Assembly (NCBI RefSeq): GCF_014203665.1 | Contig: NZ_JACHJN010000008.1 | Coordinates: 186,001-250,000 of the forward strand | Source of the DNA: Saccharothrix tamanrassetensis | GTDB lineage: Bacteria; Actinomycetota; Actinomycetes; Mycobacteriales; Pseudonocardiaceae | Reading direction: 5' to 3' | DNA length: 64,000 bases | In this document: positions 42,958 to 51,920 of the stretch, one piece after another | Numbering within the stretch: position 1 is the first letter of the stretch | Layout: every line of letters begins with the position of its first letter | Program-made: the position numbers and the translations under genes | Notes under the pieces: generated by a model | The model's database searches: none | What the model was told of the DNA's origin: nothing | Seen by the model: only the letters and a program-made list of their open reading frames with translations

Positions 42958-43824
42958 ATGGGGGACTTCTGCTGTCTGCCGAATACCTGGGAGTCGGTGA
43001 CCGCCACCCCGGCGGCCCGGCTCCGGCCGGGGGTACGGGGATATCTGGGGTTTCGCAGAGAATTTCCTGCCCCGCAGCGTCACCTGGAAGTGGCGGCCGC
43101 GGTGACGACAATGGTCGTGCTGTTCGGGTGCACCGCTCCGGCGGACGGGTCCGAACCCGTGGCTTCCCCGGGCTCCCGTGTTTCCGGTCTGCGGACACGA
43201 GCGGTCCACGTCGAGCGCAGCGGGCATCTGCACGGCATCGAGGTGGTGCTCGAACCCTGGGCGGCGTTCTCTCTTCTCGGCAGGTCGATGGACAAGCTGA
43301 CGAACACCGTGATCCCGGCGGAAGAGCTGCTGTGCGACCGGCTGGGCGGACTGGCCGCGAAGCTCGGCGCCGCGGCGAGCTGGACGGAGCGGTTCGGCCT
43401 GCTCGACGTCGAGTTGAGCCGGTGGCGGTCGATGAGGTCGTGCTCCCACCAGGTGCAGACGGCCTGGTACCTCCTGGTCCGCACGAGCGGCACCATCCCC
43501 ATCGCGGAACTGGTCAGCGCCACCGGGTGGAGCCAGCGCCAGCTGGAGCGCCGGTTCCGCGAGCAGATCGGGCTGCCCCCCAAGGCCGCCGCCCGGGTGC
43601 TGCGCTTCGAGCGGGCGCTGCAGCTGCTGGTCGCCGACCGGCCGGCGGCCGAGGTGGCCGCCGCTTGCGGGTACTACGACCAGGCACACCTGAGCCGTGA
43701 GTTCACCGCGCTGGCCGGCCGCTCGATCAGCCAGTTCCGGCAGGAGCGCGCGAGTGCGGACGACAACGCGACCGGAACCGGTGCGACGATTTTGTCCAAG
43801 ACTGGCAGCCACGGCGGTGACTAG
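42958..43824 (+). CDS. AraC-family transcriptional regulator
   Basis: The 288-residue protein has an N-terminal DUF6597-like/cupin domain (about 1-150) and a C-terminal AraC double HTH: IPIAELVSATGWSQRQLERR with FREQIGLPPKAAARVLRF, and AAEVAAACGYYDQAHLSREF. ATG 42958 is preceded by GGGGGA about 7 bases upstream. It lies at the left edge of the saccharomicin-type genes, next to the LmbU-family regulator, and is a candidate pathway regulator. Unlike its neighbours it is bordered by long gaps on both sides, so membership in the cluster is not certain. Confidence 0.88.
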   Translation: MGDFCCLPNTWESVTATPAARLRPGVRGYLGFRREFPAPQRHLEVAAAVTTMVVLFGCTAPADGSEPVASPGSRVSGLRTRAVHVERSGHLHGIEVVLEPWAAFSLLGRSMDKLTNTVIPAEELLCDRLGGLAAKLGAAASWTERFGLLDVELSRWRSMRSCSHQVQTAWYLLVRTSGTIPIAELVSATGWSQRQLERRFREQIGLPPKAAARVLRFERALQLLVADRPAAEVAAACGYYDQAHLSREFTALAGRSISQFRQERASADDNATGTGATILSKTGSHGGD

Positions 43825-44496
43825 ATTTCTCCTCGTGACCACACGTGAAGGGCACGGATGCCGGATCGCCTGGGGGCAGACAATGCGGCAGACACTTGGC
43901 TCGATGCGAAGGCAGGTCGTCACCCGGTCTGCCGGTGACCTGTCGGGCCTGCGCTGGTAGGACCGAGTTCTGTTTGTACCTCACCCGGTTCGCCGGATGA
44001 GCACTGGGGTGTCCGGGTTGTGCGCGGCGGTGCCGCTGGGTGGTTCAGGCACGTGTGGCGCATGACCGTCGGACTGTTGGATTTATCTGTCCTGTGCCGC
44101 TCCTCGTCTTCGCAGGGGCGGTTACGGGTTAATTCTCTGGACGTGGCGGGCAGCAGCACCGGCGGCAACTGGACGTGCCGCCGGACTCGTCCCTGACCAC
44201 CGCCCTGTTCGTCGTGTCCGGCTCTCGCGGCACCCGGTCGTCCGGGGACCGCTGCGGGAATGCGCGCCGGACGCGCCAGGTGGTCTGCGCCGCGGGCTGA
44301 TGCAGGTATTCCGGTGAGTGGTTCTCGTGTTCATCCGGTGCGCCGGATGGGCCGATGAACCGTGGGCTGATCCCGGGTGCGGTTCGACCGCGCCCGCAAC
44401 CAATCGAGCTCCTCCGGCCGGATCGCACAGGATGGAAAGTCTTCTTCGACAGTCGGCCGGTACTACATCTGACGTAGCAGGAGAGGTTAGCGAGAC
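43825..44496. other. Gene-free stretch upstream of the LmbU-family gene
   Basis: About 670 bases with no supported gene. It contains an inverted repeat at 44329-44360 and should hold the promoter of the LmbU-family gene. Confidence 0.45.
44329..44360. promoter_or_regulatory. Nested inverted repeat upstream of the LmbU-family gene
   Basis: CATCCGGTGCGCCGGATG (44332-44349) is a perfect 7-base-arm inverted repeat. It lies inside the outer arms GTTCAT (44329-44334) and ATGAAC (44355-44360). It is about 140 bases before the start at 44497 and could be an operator. Confidence 0.4.
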
Positions 44497-45156
44497 GTGG
44501 CACTGAACGAGTTGCGGCAGAACGACAGGGCGTCGGTCGGACACCCCCGGAGCGGTGTGCCCGGCCAGCGGGTGGACAGTGCCTCGAACAGCAGAATCCT
44601 CACCACGCGCGTCGGGCTCCGCATTCCGGATTCGCTGAACTTCGACACCTGGGAGCGGGCCGGCGTGCAGCTCTCCCGGATCGCCGACTCCTCGGTGTGG
44701 TGTCTCGGCGACTGGCTCATCTACGGGCAGAGCAACTACGTCGACCGGTACCGCCAAGCGGTGGAGATGGCCGGGCTCGAATACCAGACCCTGCGGAACT
44801 ACGCCTGGGTGGCCCGGCGGTTCGAGTTGTGGCGGCGGCACGAGAAGCTGAGCTTCCAGCACCACGCCGAGGTCGCCGCGCTGCCGCCGGACGAGCAGGA
44901 CAGGTGGCTCGACCGCGCCGAGCAGAACAACTGGTCCAGGAACCAGCTGCGGAACCACCGCCGGCTGGCCGAGAACAACGGCCAGGTTCCCGGGACGGCC
45001 GGCGTGGCGCTGCTCAAGCTCAGCGTGGACCACGAGCAGATCGAGCAGTGGCGCGAGGCCGCCCGCCGGTCGAGCAAGCGGTACGAGCAGTGGGTGATGA
45101 CCGCCCTCGACGCCGCTGCGAAGCGGGAGCTCGAACTGCAGCCGCAGGACGCATGA
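44497..45156 (+). CDS. LmbU-family cluster regulator
   Basis: The 219-residue protein has the LmbU-family core: LRIPDSLNFDTWERAGVQL, WCLGDWLIYGQSNY, LEYQTLRNYAWVARRFEL and LSFQHHAEVAALPPDEQDRW. LmbU (lincomycin) and NovE (novobiocin) are pathway-specific activators in this family. The GTG at 44497 follows GGAGAGG at a somewhat long spacing. Its position at the edge of the biosynthetic genes, convergent with the hydroxylase gene, makes it the main candidate activator. A palindrome containing CGCCGGCG lies in the nearby hydroxylase/rmlA promoter region. Confidence 0.9.
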   Translation: MALNELRQNDRASVGHPRSGVPGQRVDSASNSRILTTRVGLRIPDSLNFDTWERAGVQLSRIADSSVWCLGDWLIYGQSNYVDRYRQAVEMAGLEYQTLRNYAWVARRFELWRRHEKLSFQHHAEVAALPPDEQDRWLDRAEQNNWSRNQLRNHRRLAENNGQVPGTAGVALLKLSVDHEQIEQWREAARRSSKRYEQWVMTALDAAAKRELELQPQDA

Positions 45157-45197
45157 GGCAGCACTGGAACACCGGCTGAGCGTCACGGGACGAGTTC

Positions 45198-45242
45198 CGC
45201 GAAGGATGTGGCGGCCCCACCGGGGCCACCACATCCTTCGCG
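45198..45242. terminator. Bidirectional terminator hairpin
   Basis: A two-part stem: CGCGAAGGATGTGG (45198-45211) pairs with 45229-45242, and inside it GGCCCC pairs with GGGGCC around a 3-base loop. It is followed by TCTTTC. It separates the convergent LmbU-family and hydroxylase genes. Confidence 0.85.
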
Positions 45243-45246
45243 TCTT

Positions 45247-46788
45247 TCAGGCTTGGCCCGGGTTGAGCAGGTCGGGCCTCGTCCAGCCGTCGAGGTCGTA
45301 GTCGGACATGCACTGCTCGGCGAACCCCTTGAGCGCGGCGGCCTGGCCGTTCGCCTGGTACGCCTGCAGCGTCTGCACGCGGATGCCCTCGTGGTCACCG
45401 CCGTAGTTGCGCTCGTATAGCTCGTGCCGTCCGGCGAACTCGGTGCCGACCGCGTCCCACAGCAGCTTGAGCAGCTTGACCCGGTCGATCGCCTGGATGT
45501 CGCGGGAGCCGCGCAGGTAGCGGTCGAGGTACGGGCGGACGTCGGGGTTCTTCCAGTCGTCGGCGGAGGAGTTCAGGTAGATCAGCCCGCTGCCCAGCGT
45601 CTGCTGGATGATCTCCTTGATGCGCGGGTAGCCCACGCCCATGAAGGTGCGGTACGCCAACCCGTAGTTCAGGTTGGGCTGCACCGACCCGCCCACCCAC
45701 GGTTCCGGTGACTTGGCCATCGCGTCGGACAGCCCCCAGAACACGTCCCGCCAGTTGAGCACCTCGCCGACCTGTGCCTGCACGCCGCGGAAGTGGGTGG
45801 TGCCGGTGACCTCGACCGCCTTCATCACGCAGCCGGCGATGAAGTCCAGCTTGACCGCCAGGCGGGTGCAGCCGTGGAAGGTGAAGCGGTTGAGGAAGCC
45901 GGACTTGTTGGCGAAGGAGTTGGCCGCCCCCGCGTCGTACATGAACACGTTCTCCCAGGGCACGAGCACCCGGTCGAAGATCATGATCGAGTCGTTCTCG
46001 TCGAACCGGCTCGACAGCGGGTAGTCGAAGGGCGTGCCCTGCTTCGCGGCCGTCAGCTCGTAGGAGGTGCGGCAGATGAGCTTGAGCCCGGGCGAGTTCA
46101 TCGGGACCGTGAAGACCAGGCCGAACTTCTTGTCCCGCACCGGAAGGCCGTAGTGCGCGATGAGGTTCGAGTTGGTCATCGCGGATCCGGTCGCGACCAC
46201 CTTGGCGCCGGAGACGATGAGCCCGTTGTCGGTCTCCTCCTCCACGTGCACGCAGATGTCGGCGGTCCGGTCGGCGGGCCGGTCCCGGTCGACCGGCGGG
46301 TGCACGATCGCGTGGTTGAAGTAGAGGACCCGCTCCTGGGCTTCCCGGTACCAGCGCCGGGCGTTGTCCTCGAACGGCCCGTAGAACTCGGCGTTGGCGT
46401 CGAGCGTGCCGAAGAACGCGGCCTTGTAGTCCGGGGTGCGGCCCATCCACCCGTACACCAGCCGCTGCCAGCCGACGATCGCGTCGCGGGCGGCGACCAG
46501 GTCCTCCGAGGAGCGGGCGGTCTTGAAGAACGGGTGGGTGAACCCGCCGTTGCCGGTGTCGGTGGGCACGCGGAGCACGCCTTCGGCCTCCGGCTCGTGC
46601 AGCACGTCGTAGAGCCGCGCGATGGACCGCACGCTGTTGCGGAAGGCGGGGTGCGTGGTGACGTCCTCGACCCGTTCGCCGTAGATGTAGACCTCTCGGC
46701 CGTCGCGCAGTGATTCCAGGTACTCCTCGCCCGTCATCGGACGGACGTCGTTGAGCCGGCCCGCCGGCGCAGGTGACGTGATGGTCAT
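45247..46788 (-). CDS. sam5: 4-coumarate 3-hydroxylase (Sam5-like, HpaB family)
   Basis: The 513-residue flavin-dependent hydroxylase starts [20 protein letters not shown]. It carries HpaB-family blocks such as [13 protein letters not shown], the substrate loop region [14 protein letters not shown] and [20 protein letters not shown]. From memory it is nearly colinear with Sam5 of S. espanaensis but differs at many positions. Sam5 hydroxylates p-coumarate to caffeate, using reduced flavin from a separate reductase; no reductase gene is in the window. The gene is transcribed away from rmlA across a 557-base region with a long palindrome. ATG 46788 has GAGGATC upstream. Confidence 0.93.
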   Translation of the reverse strand: MTITSPAPAGRLNDVRPMTGEEYLESLRDGREVYIYGERVEDVTTHPAFRNSVRSIARLYDVLHEPEAEGVLRVPTDTGNGGFTHPFFKTARSSEDLVAARDAIVGWQRLVYGWMGRTPDYKAAFFGTLDANAEFYGPFEDNARRWYREAQERVLYFNHAIVHPPVDRDRPADRTADICVHVEEETDNGLIVSGAKVVATGSAMTNSNLIAHYGLPVRDKKFGLVFTVPMNSPGLKLICRTSYELTAAKQGTPFDYPLSSRFDENDSIMIFDRVLVPWENVFMYDAGAANSFANKSGFLNRFTFHGCTRLAVKLDFIAGCVMKAVEVTGTTHFRGVQAQVGEVLNWRDVFWGLSDAMAKSPEPWVGGSVQPNLNYGLAYRTFMGVGYPRIKEIIQQTLGSGLIYLNSSADDWKNPDVRPYLDRYLRGSRDIQAIDRVKLLKLLWDAVGTEFAGRHELYERNYGGDHEGIRVQTLQAYQANGQAAALKGFAEQCMSDYDLDGWTRPDLLNPGQA

Positions 46789-47345
46789 TTCCGCTGATCC
46801 TCCCTCGCGAAGACTGATAGGCCGATCTCCACCCGGTGGCGTCGATCGCGGTGCTGGTGTGGCTGGAGGCCCGGTCGGGCGAGGGAACCGCCGTTCGGGC
46901 GGACGCCCGTGGCAGCGGTGGCACCGCACTCGGGGGGAGTGGTGCGTCGTCCCGCCGGCGGGACGACGCATCGGCGCGAGCGGCGTGTTGCCCGGCGATC
47001 TTCCCGCGGCCTACGGTGAAATACAATTCAGCGGCAGGTCGCTTTCGCCGAGTCCCGTCGGGCAGTTCCGCATCCGTCTTCTCCTTGCTCGCGCCCGGTG
47101 ATTGCGCGGACCGGTGCGCCGGTCCGAGCGGGTTCGGCCGGCACTGCCAAGCCCGGCACCGGAACCTGTCCCGCCGAGATCACTCCGGTGATCCCGGTTC
47201 GCCGTCCGGGGATCGGTGCCACAATGTCCTGGCCGGTGTACGGTAAAAGCACATCGACCAATGGTCTGGGGTTCTTCCTTCGATTGTGGACCCATCGTGA
47301 CCAGTCATCCTGCGTGTTCCACGGCAGCAACGAACGGGTCGGGTT
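46789..47345. promoter_or_regulatory. Divergent promoter region between hydroxylase and rmlA
   Basis: These 557 bases contain no gene. They separate the divergent aglycone hydroxylase and rmlA operon and hold a 28-bp perfect palindrome at 46943-46970. This is the likeliest control point of the cluster in this window. Confidence 0.6.
46943..46970. promoter_or_regulatory. 28-bp perfect palindrome, candidate LmbU-family operator
   Basis: The left arm TGCGTCGTCCCGCC is followed immediately by its exact reverse complement. The centre contains CGCCGGCG, the core I recall for the lincomycin regulator LmbU. The start of the hydroxylase gene is 155 bases away. The 14-base centre recurs after rmlA at 48230-48243. 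Confidence 0.5.
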
Positions 47346-48218
47346 ATGAAGGGGATTATTCTCGCCGGGGGTAGCGGTACGCGGTTGTACCCGCTCACGA
47401 AGTCGACGTCGAAACAACTGCTGGCGATCTACGACAAGCCGATGGTGTACTACCCGCTGTCGGTGCTCATGCTGGCCGGGATCCGGGAGATCCTGGTGAT
47501 CTCGACGCCGGCCAGCCTGCCCGCGCTGCGGAACCTGCTGTCCGACGGATCGCAGCTCGGGCTCGACATCTCCTACGCCGAGCAGGCGGAACCGCGCGGC
47601 ATCGCCGAGGCGCTGCTGATCGGCGCCGACCACATCGGCGGTGGTCCGTCCGCGCTGATCCTCGGCGACAACATCTACCACGGTGCCGGCTTCCCGCGTA
47701 TTCTTCGCGCGTCCCGCGAGCGGCTCGACGGGTGCGTTCTCTTCGGATACCCGGTCTCCGATCCCGAGCGTTACGGGATCGGTGAGACCGATGCCCGGGG
47801 CGTTCTCGTCTCGATCGAGGAGAAACCGCTCAGGCCGCGCTCGGACAATGCGATCACCGGGCTCTACTTCTACGATTCCGACGCGGTGGAGATAGCCCGT
47901 GACCTGGCGCCGTCGGCGCGCGGTGAACTGGAGATCACCGACGTCAACCTGCAGTATCTGAAGCAGGGTCGGGCGAGCCTGTTCCGGCTGGGCCGCGGGT
48001 TCACCTGGTTCGACGCGGGGACGCACGACTCGCTGCTGGCCGCCAGCCAGTACGTGCAGGTCATCGAGAAGCGCCAAGGCGTGCGCGTGGCCTGCCTGGA
48101 GGAGATCGCCCTGCGCATGGGCTACATCGACGCCGACGCCTGCCACCGGCTCGGCGCGGGGATGAAGAACTCCGAGTACGGCCAGTACCTCATGCAGATC
48201 GCACAGTCGCTGGGGTGA
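47346..48218 (+). CDS. rmlA: Glucose-1-phosphate thymidylyltransferase (RmlA)
   Basis: The 290-residue protein starts MKGIILAGGSGTRLYPLTKS with the nucleotide-binding GGSGTRLYP, then KQLLAIYDKPMVYYPL, LILGDNIYHG and EEKPLRPRSDNAITGLYFYD, all standard for RmlA. It makes dTDP-glucose from glucose-1-phosphate and dTTP, the first step to all dTDP-deoxysugars. In this cluster it feeds the sugars for the nine or more glycosyltransferases. It is the first gene of an operon with the ligase, the ammonia-lyase and the methyltransferase. No RmlB or later sugar genes are in the window. Confidence 0.96.
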   Translation: MKGIILAGGSGTRLYPLTKSTSKQLLAIYDKPMVYYPLSVLMLAGIREILVISTPASLPALRNLLSDGSQLGLDISYAEQAEPRGIAEALLIGADHIGGGPSALILGDNIYHGAGFPRILRASRERLDGCVLFGYPVSDPERYGIGETDARGVLVSIEEKPLRPRSDNAITGLYFYDSDAVEIARDLAPSARGELEITDVNLQYLKQGRASLFRLGRGFTWFDAGTHDSLLAASQYVQVIEKRQGVRVACLEEIALRMGYIDADACHRLGAGMKNSEYGQYLMQIAQSLG

Positions 48219-48229
48219 CCGGAGCGGGA

Positions 48230-48243
48230 TCCCGCCGGCGGGA
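48230..48243. promoter_or_regulatory. Second copy of the TCCCGCCGGCGGGA palindrome
   Basis: This 14-base palindrome just after rmlA and before the ligase gene is identical to the centre of the 28-bp palindrome at 46943-46970. It could be an operator or a weak terminator hairpin. Confidence 0.4.
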
Positions 48244-48288
48244 CGCCCGGCGCTGTCAGGTTGGTTCGCGGACGGGAAAGGAGTGCCG

Positions 48289-49422
48289 GTGGGCTATGCG
48301 GAGTTGAGCCCGGAAAGGCTCTTGGAACTCGGCTTCGCCGCACCCGAGGTCACCGGGAGCGCCTGGTCGGTGCGGTGGGACGCGGAGGGGCCGGCCGCCG
48401 CGGAGCTGTGGTCCGGCACCCCGCCGACGGTCGACTTCCACACCTCGGGCAGCACCGGCCCCAGCCGGAGCTGGCGGCGGCTGAGGGAGAACCTCTGGCT
48501 GGAAGCGGGGATGCTGGCCGACCTGGTCGCGCCGGACGAGCCGGAGGCGGCGGTGTGCTTCGCCCCGCCGACGCACATCTACGGTGCGCTGGCGAGCGTG
48601 CTCGTGCCGGCCCGGCTCGGGGTGCCGGCCTGGTACCGCTCGACCTTCTTCGGTGCCATGCCGGATGTCGGACGGGGCCGGGTCGTGGTCGTGGCGACGC
48701 CGTGGATCTTCACCCTGCTGCTCCAGCACCTGGACTGGGTGCGCGGGCTGGAGCACGTCACCGTGCTGTACGGCAGCGCCATGCTGCCGGCCACGGCCGG
48801 GGAGTTCCTGCGGGAGGCGGGCCCGGGCCGCGCGCGGATCGTGGAGGTGCTGGGGTCCACGGAGGCCGGTGGCATCGCGTCCCGGTGCTGGCGGGAGGGC
48901 GCGCCCCCGGCGTGGACCCTGTTCCCGGACGTCTCCTTCGCCGGTCCGGCAGCCGCCGGGTCCGGCACGGAGGACGACGAGGTGCCGCTCGTGGTCACCA
49001 GTCCCCGTCTGGCGTTCAAACCCGGGCAGCCCCCACTGTCCACTTGGGAGGCCGACGACCGGATCCGGCCGCTGGACCACCGGACCTTCCGGCTGACCGG
49101 CCGCACCGGGCGGCTGGTCAAGGTGAACGGCCGCCGGATCAACCTCGACGAGGCCGAGTACTCGCTGCGCGCCGTGCTGGCCTGCGCCGACCTCGCCCTC
49201 GTGCCGATCTCCGATCAGATGATCGGCGAACACGTCGAACTCCTCATCGTGCCGAACGACGGCACCGAGCTGTCCGACCTAGACCTGTCAGCGGCGTTCG
49301 CGCAGCTGGGCGTCCGCCCGAAGAGCGTTCGGGCGGTGCCCCGGATCCACCGATCCGCACTGGGGAAACTGCGACAAGGTCGGGCTCCAGAAACAGACAA
49401 CGCGGAGGTTGTGACAGGGTGA
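48289..49422 (+). CDS. Short AMP-dependent acyl-CoA ligase (Sam7-like)
   Basis: The 377-residue protein has ANL-superfamily blocks: the phosphate loop HTSGSTGPSRS near residue 52, VEVLGSTEAGGIASR, and LTGRTGRLVKVNGRRINLDE. The late Lys block is SALGKLRQG. The catalytic C-terminal Lys is present, but the phosphate loop lacks the usual terminal Lys and about 100 N-terminal residues of a typical ligase are missing. It probably activates p-coumarate or caffeate for amide formation; in S. espanaensis the matching gene is called sam7. GTG 48289 is best spaced from AAAGGAG; GTG 48283 is the alternative. Confidence 0.82.
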   Translation: MGYAELSPERLLELGFAAPEVTGSAWSVRWDAEGPAAAELWSGTPPTVDFHTSGSTGPSRSWRRLRENLWLEAGMLADLVAPDEPEAAVCFAPPTHIYGALASVLVPARLGVPAWYRSTFFGAMPDVGRGRVVVVATPWIFTLLLQHLDWVRGLEHVTVLYGSAMLPATAGEFLREAGPGRARIVEVLGSTEAGGIASRCWREGAPPAWTLFPDVSFAGPAAAGSGTEDDEVPLVVTSPRLAFKPGQPPLSTWEADDRIRPLDHRTFRLTGRTGRLVKVNGRRINLDEAEYSLRAVLACADLALVPISDQMIGEHVELLIVPNDGTELSDLDLSAAFAQLGVRPKSVRAVPRIHRSALGKLRQGRAPETDNAEVVTG

Positions 49423-50957
49423 CGCAGGTTGTCGAACGTCAGGCCGGCCAGCTGACGAGCAGGAAGTACCTGGCCCGGATCGTCCGGAGCACCGGGTGGG
49501 GCGCCAGCCTCGACTCGTGCACCGACGAGGACATCGTCCGGATGGACGCGAGCGCGCGGACCATCGAGGAGTACCTCAAGGCCGACAAGCCCATCTACGG
49601 CCTCACCCAGGGTTTCGGTCCGCTGGTGCTGTACGGCGCCGACTCCGAACTGGAGCAGGGCGGCTCGCTCATCTCGCACCTGGGCACCGGCCAGGGCGCA
49701 CCGCTCGCCCCGGAGGTGTCGCGGCTGATCCTCTGGCTGCGCATCCAGAACATGCGCAAGGGGTACTCGGCGGTCTCGCCGGTGTTCTGGCAGAAGCTCG
49801 CCGACCTCTGGAACAAGGGGTTCACCCCGGCCATCCCGCGGCACGGCACGGTCAGCGCGAGCGGTGACCTCCAGCCGCTGGCGCACGCCGCGCTCACCTT
49901 CACCGGGTTCGGCGAGGCGTGGACCCGCGACGCCGACGGCCGGTGGTCCACCCAGCCGTCGAAGGACGCGCTCGCCGCGCTGGGCGCGGAGCCGTTCGAC
50001 TGGCCGGTGCGCGAAGCGCTCGCGTTCGTCAACGGCACCGGCGCGAGCCTCGCGGTGGCGGTGCTCAACCACCAGTCCGCGGTGCGGCTCGTCCGCGCCT
50101 GCGCCGCGCTCACCTCGCGGCTGGCGACCCTGCTGGGCGCCAACCCCGAGCACTACGAGGTGGGACACGGCGTCGCCCGCGGCCAGGTCGGCCAGCTGAC
50201 CGCGGCCGAGTGGATCCGGCAAGGGCTTCCGCACGGCATGGTCCGCGACAGCAGCCGCCCGCTCCAGGAGCCGTACAGCCTCCGGTGCGCGCCGCAGGTC
50301 CTCGGCGCGGTGCTCGACCAGCTCGACGGCGCGGGCGACCTGCTCGCGCGGGAGATCGACGGCTGCCAGGACAACCCGATCACCTACGAGGGCGAGCTGC
50401 TCCACGGTGGCAACTTCCACGCCATGCCGGTGGGTTTCGCGTCCGACCAGATCGGCCTGGCCATGCACATGGCCGCCTACCTCGCCGAGCGCCAGCTGGG
50501 CCTGCTGGTCAGCCCGGTGACCAACGGCGACCTGCCGCCAATGCTCACCCCGCGCGCCGGCCGCGGCGCCGGGCTGGCGGGGGTGCAGATCAGCGCGACC
50601 TCGTTCGTCTCGCGGATCCGGCAGCTGGTGTTCCCCGCCTCGCTGACCACCCTGCCCACCAACGGCTGGAACCAGGACCACGTGCCGATGGCGCTCAACG
50701 GGGCCAACTCGGTCTCCGAGGCGCTGGAGCTCGGCTGGCTGACCGTGGGCTCCCTGGCGCTGGGCGTCGCCCAACTCGCGGCCATGACCGGTCACCCCGC
50801 GCCGGGCCCGGGGGTCTGGGCGGAACTGGCCGAGATCTCCCCGCCGCTGGACGCCGACCGCCCGTTGGCCGCCGAGGTGCGCGCTGCCCGCGACCTGCTG
50901 TCCCGGCACGCGGACGAACTGCTCGGCGACGAGGGACACGGGAGGGACTTCGGATGA
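49419..50957 (+). CDS. sam8: Tyrosine ammonia-lyase (Sam8-like, MIO family)
   Basis: The 512-residue aromatic ammonia-lyase has the Ala147-Ser148-Gly149 triad (within SASGDLQPLAHAA) that forms the MIO prosthetic group. His87-Leu88 (in SLISHLGTGQG) is the pair that selects tyrosine over phenylalanine in this family. It converts tyrosine to p-coumarate, the first aglycone step. It is very similar to Sam8 of S. espanaensis as I recall it, for example in TQGFGPLVL and DLPPMLTPRAGRGAG. The GTG start overlaps the ligase stop (GTGA) and its own stop overlaps the methyltransferase start (ATGA). A tyrosine aminomutase role is less likely because of the neighbours. Confidence 0.95.
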   Translation: MTQVVERQAGQLTSRKYLARIVRSTGWGASLDSCTDEDIVRMDASARTIEEYLKADKPIYGLTQGFGPLVLYGADSELEQGGSLISHLGTGQGAPLAPEVSRLILWLRIQNMRKGYSAVSPVFWQKLADLWNKGFTPAIPRHGTVSASGDLQPLAHAALTFTGFGEAWTRDADGRWSTQPSKDALAALGAEPFDWPVREALAFVNGTGASLAVAVLNHQSAVRLVRACAALTSRLATLLGANPEHYEVGHGVARGQVGQLTAAEWIRQGLPHGMVRDSSRPLQEPYSLRCAPQVLGAVLDQLDGAGDLLAREIDGCQDNPITYEGELLHGGNFHAMPVGFASDQIGLAMHMAAYLAERQLGLLVSPVTNGDLPPMLTPRAGRGAGLAGVQISATSFVSRIRQLVFPASLTTLPTNGWNQDHVPMALNGANSVSEALELGWLTVGSLALGVAQLAAMTGHPAPGPGVWAELAEISPPLDADRPLAAEVRAARDLLSRHADELLGDEGHGRDFG

Positions 50958-51853
50958 GCACCCAAGGACTGCGGGACACCGCCCGTGCCTTCAACGAGAG
51001 CGTGCAGCCGATCGTCGCGCCGATGGCGGACGAGGTCGGCGAGTACTTCGACCGCAACCACGAGGTGCTCACCGCGATCTACCGCGGCAACATGCACTTC
51101 GGGTACTGGACCGGCCCGGACGACGACGCCGGGTTCGAGGAGGCGACCACGCGGCTGACCGATCTCGTCATCGACGAGCTCGGTGTCGGAGCCGGCGCGC
51201 GGGTCCTGGACCTGGGCTGCGGCATCGGCCGCCCCGCGGTGCGCCTCGCCGAGCGGACCGGCGCCGAGGTCGTCGGGGTCTCGGTCAGCCGGAAGGACGT
51301 CGCGCGGGCCGGGGAAACGGCCGCGGCGGCCGGGCTGGCGGACATCGTCTCCTTCCAGGTCGCCGACGCCATGGCACTGCCGTTCGAGGACGAGTCCTTC
51401 GACGCCGTGTTCGCGCTCGGGTCGATGGGGCACATGCCCGACCGGGCCGTGGTGCTGAAGGAGGTCGCCCGGGTGCTGCGGCCCGGTGGCCGGGTGGTGC
51501 TCACCGACGAGGTGCTGCGCGGCGCGGCGCTGGAGGACGAGGAGCAGGCCTACATCCTCGCGGTGGTGGCGGCGACCTGGTGCGCCGGGCCGCCGACGGT
51601 GGCCGAGCGGTACTCGGACTACTGCCGGGTGGCCGGGCTGGAGCTCGACGACATGGTCGACATCACCGAGCACACCAAGTACACGTTCTCGAAGATCTTC
51701 GAGGGTCTGCAGGAGTACCGGGCGGAGCACGGTGACCTGCCCGAGGACATGGCGGAGATCCTCGAGATGGGCGAGGGCATCGACTGGGACGAGCACCACA
51801 GCGAGGAGCAGACCGAGGGAGCCGTCATCGTCACGGCGCACCGGGGTAAGTAG
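50954..51853 (+). CDS. SAM-dependent methyltransferase (RebM-like)
   Basis: The 299-residue class I methyltransferase has motif I VLDLGCGIGRP (residues 84-94), the acidic VGVSVSRKDV and VARVLRPGGRVVLTDEV. The pattern RGNMHFGYWTGPDDD near residue 44 and the overall length place it with RebM-type sugar or small-molecule O-methyltransferases. It is the last gene of the rmlA operon (ATGA overlap with the ammonia-lyase). I do not recall an O-methyl group in saccharomicin, so it may methylate a sugar, or the caffeoyl hydroxyl, in this relative's product. The acidic C-terminus is longer than usual. Confidence 0.85.
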   Translation: MSTQGLRDTARAFNESVQPIVAPMADEVGEYFDRNHEVLTAIYRGNMHFGYWTGPDDDAGFEEATTRLTDLVIDELGVGAGARVLDLGCGIGRPAVRLAERTGAEVVGVSVSRKDVARAGETAAAAGLADIVSFQVADAMALPFEDESFDAVFALGSMGHMPDRAVVLKEVARVLRPGGRVVLTDEVLRGAALEDEEQAYILAVVAATWCAGPPTVAERYSDYCRVAGLELDDMVDITEHTKYTFSKIFEGLQEYRAEHGDLPEDMAEILEMGEGIDWDEHHSEEQTEGAVIVTAHRGK

Positions 51854-51875
51854 CGGGGTCCGGCTCGGCGCCCTG

Positions 51876-51909
51876 GAGGTGGCCTTCCCGTCGACGGGAA
51901 GGCCACCTC
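51876..51909. terminator. 34-bp perfect palindrome, bidirectional terminator
   Basis: The arm GAGGTGGCCTTCCCGTC is followed directly by its exact reverse complement. It lies between the convergent methyltransferase and sulfotransferase genes. Confidence 0.85.
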
Positions 51910-51920
51910 TTCGCCGTCGG

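Noticed and set aside
49419..50957. Tyrosine aminomutase of an enediyne pathway (C-1027 type)
   Set aside because: No enediyne polyketide synthase or beta-tyrosine activation genes are present, and the neighbours and close similarity point to the saccharomicin lyase.
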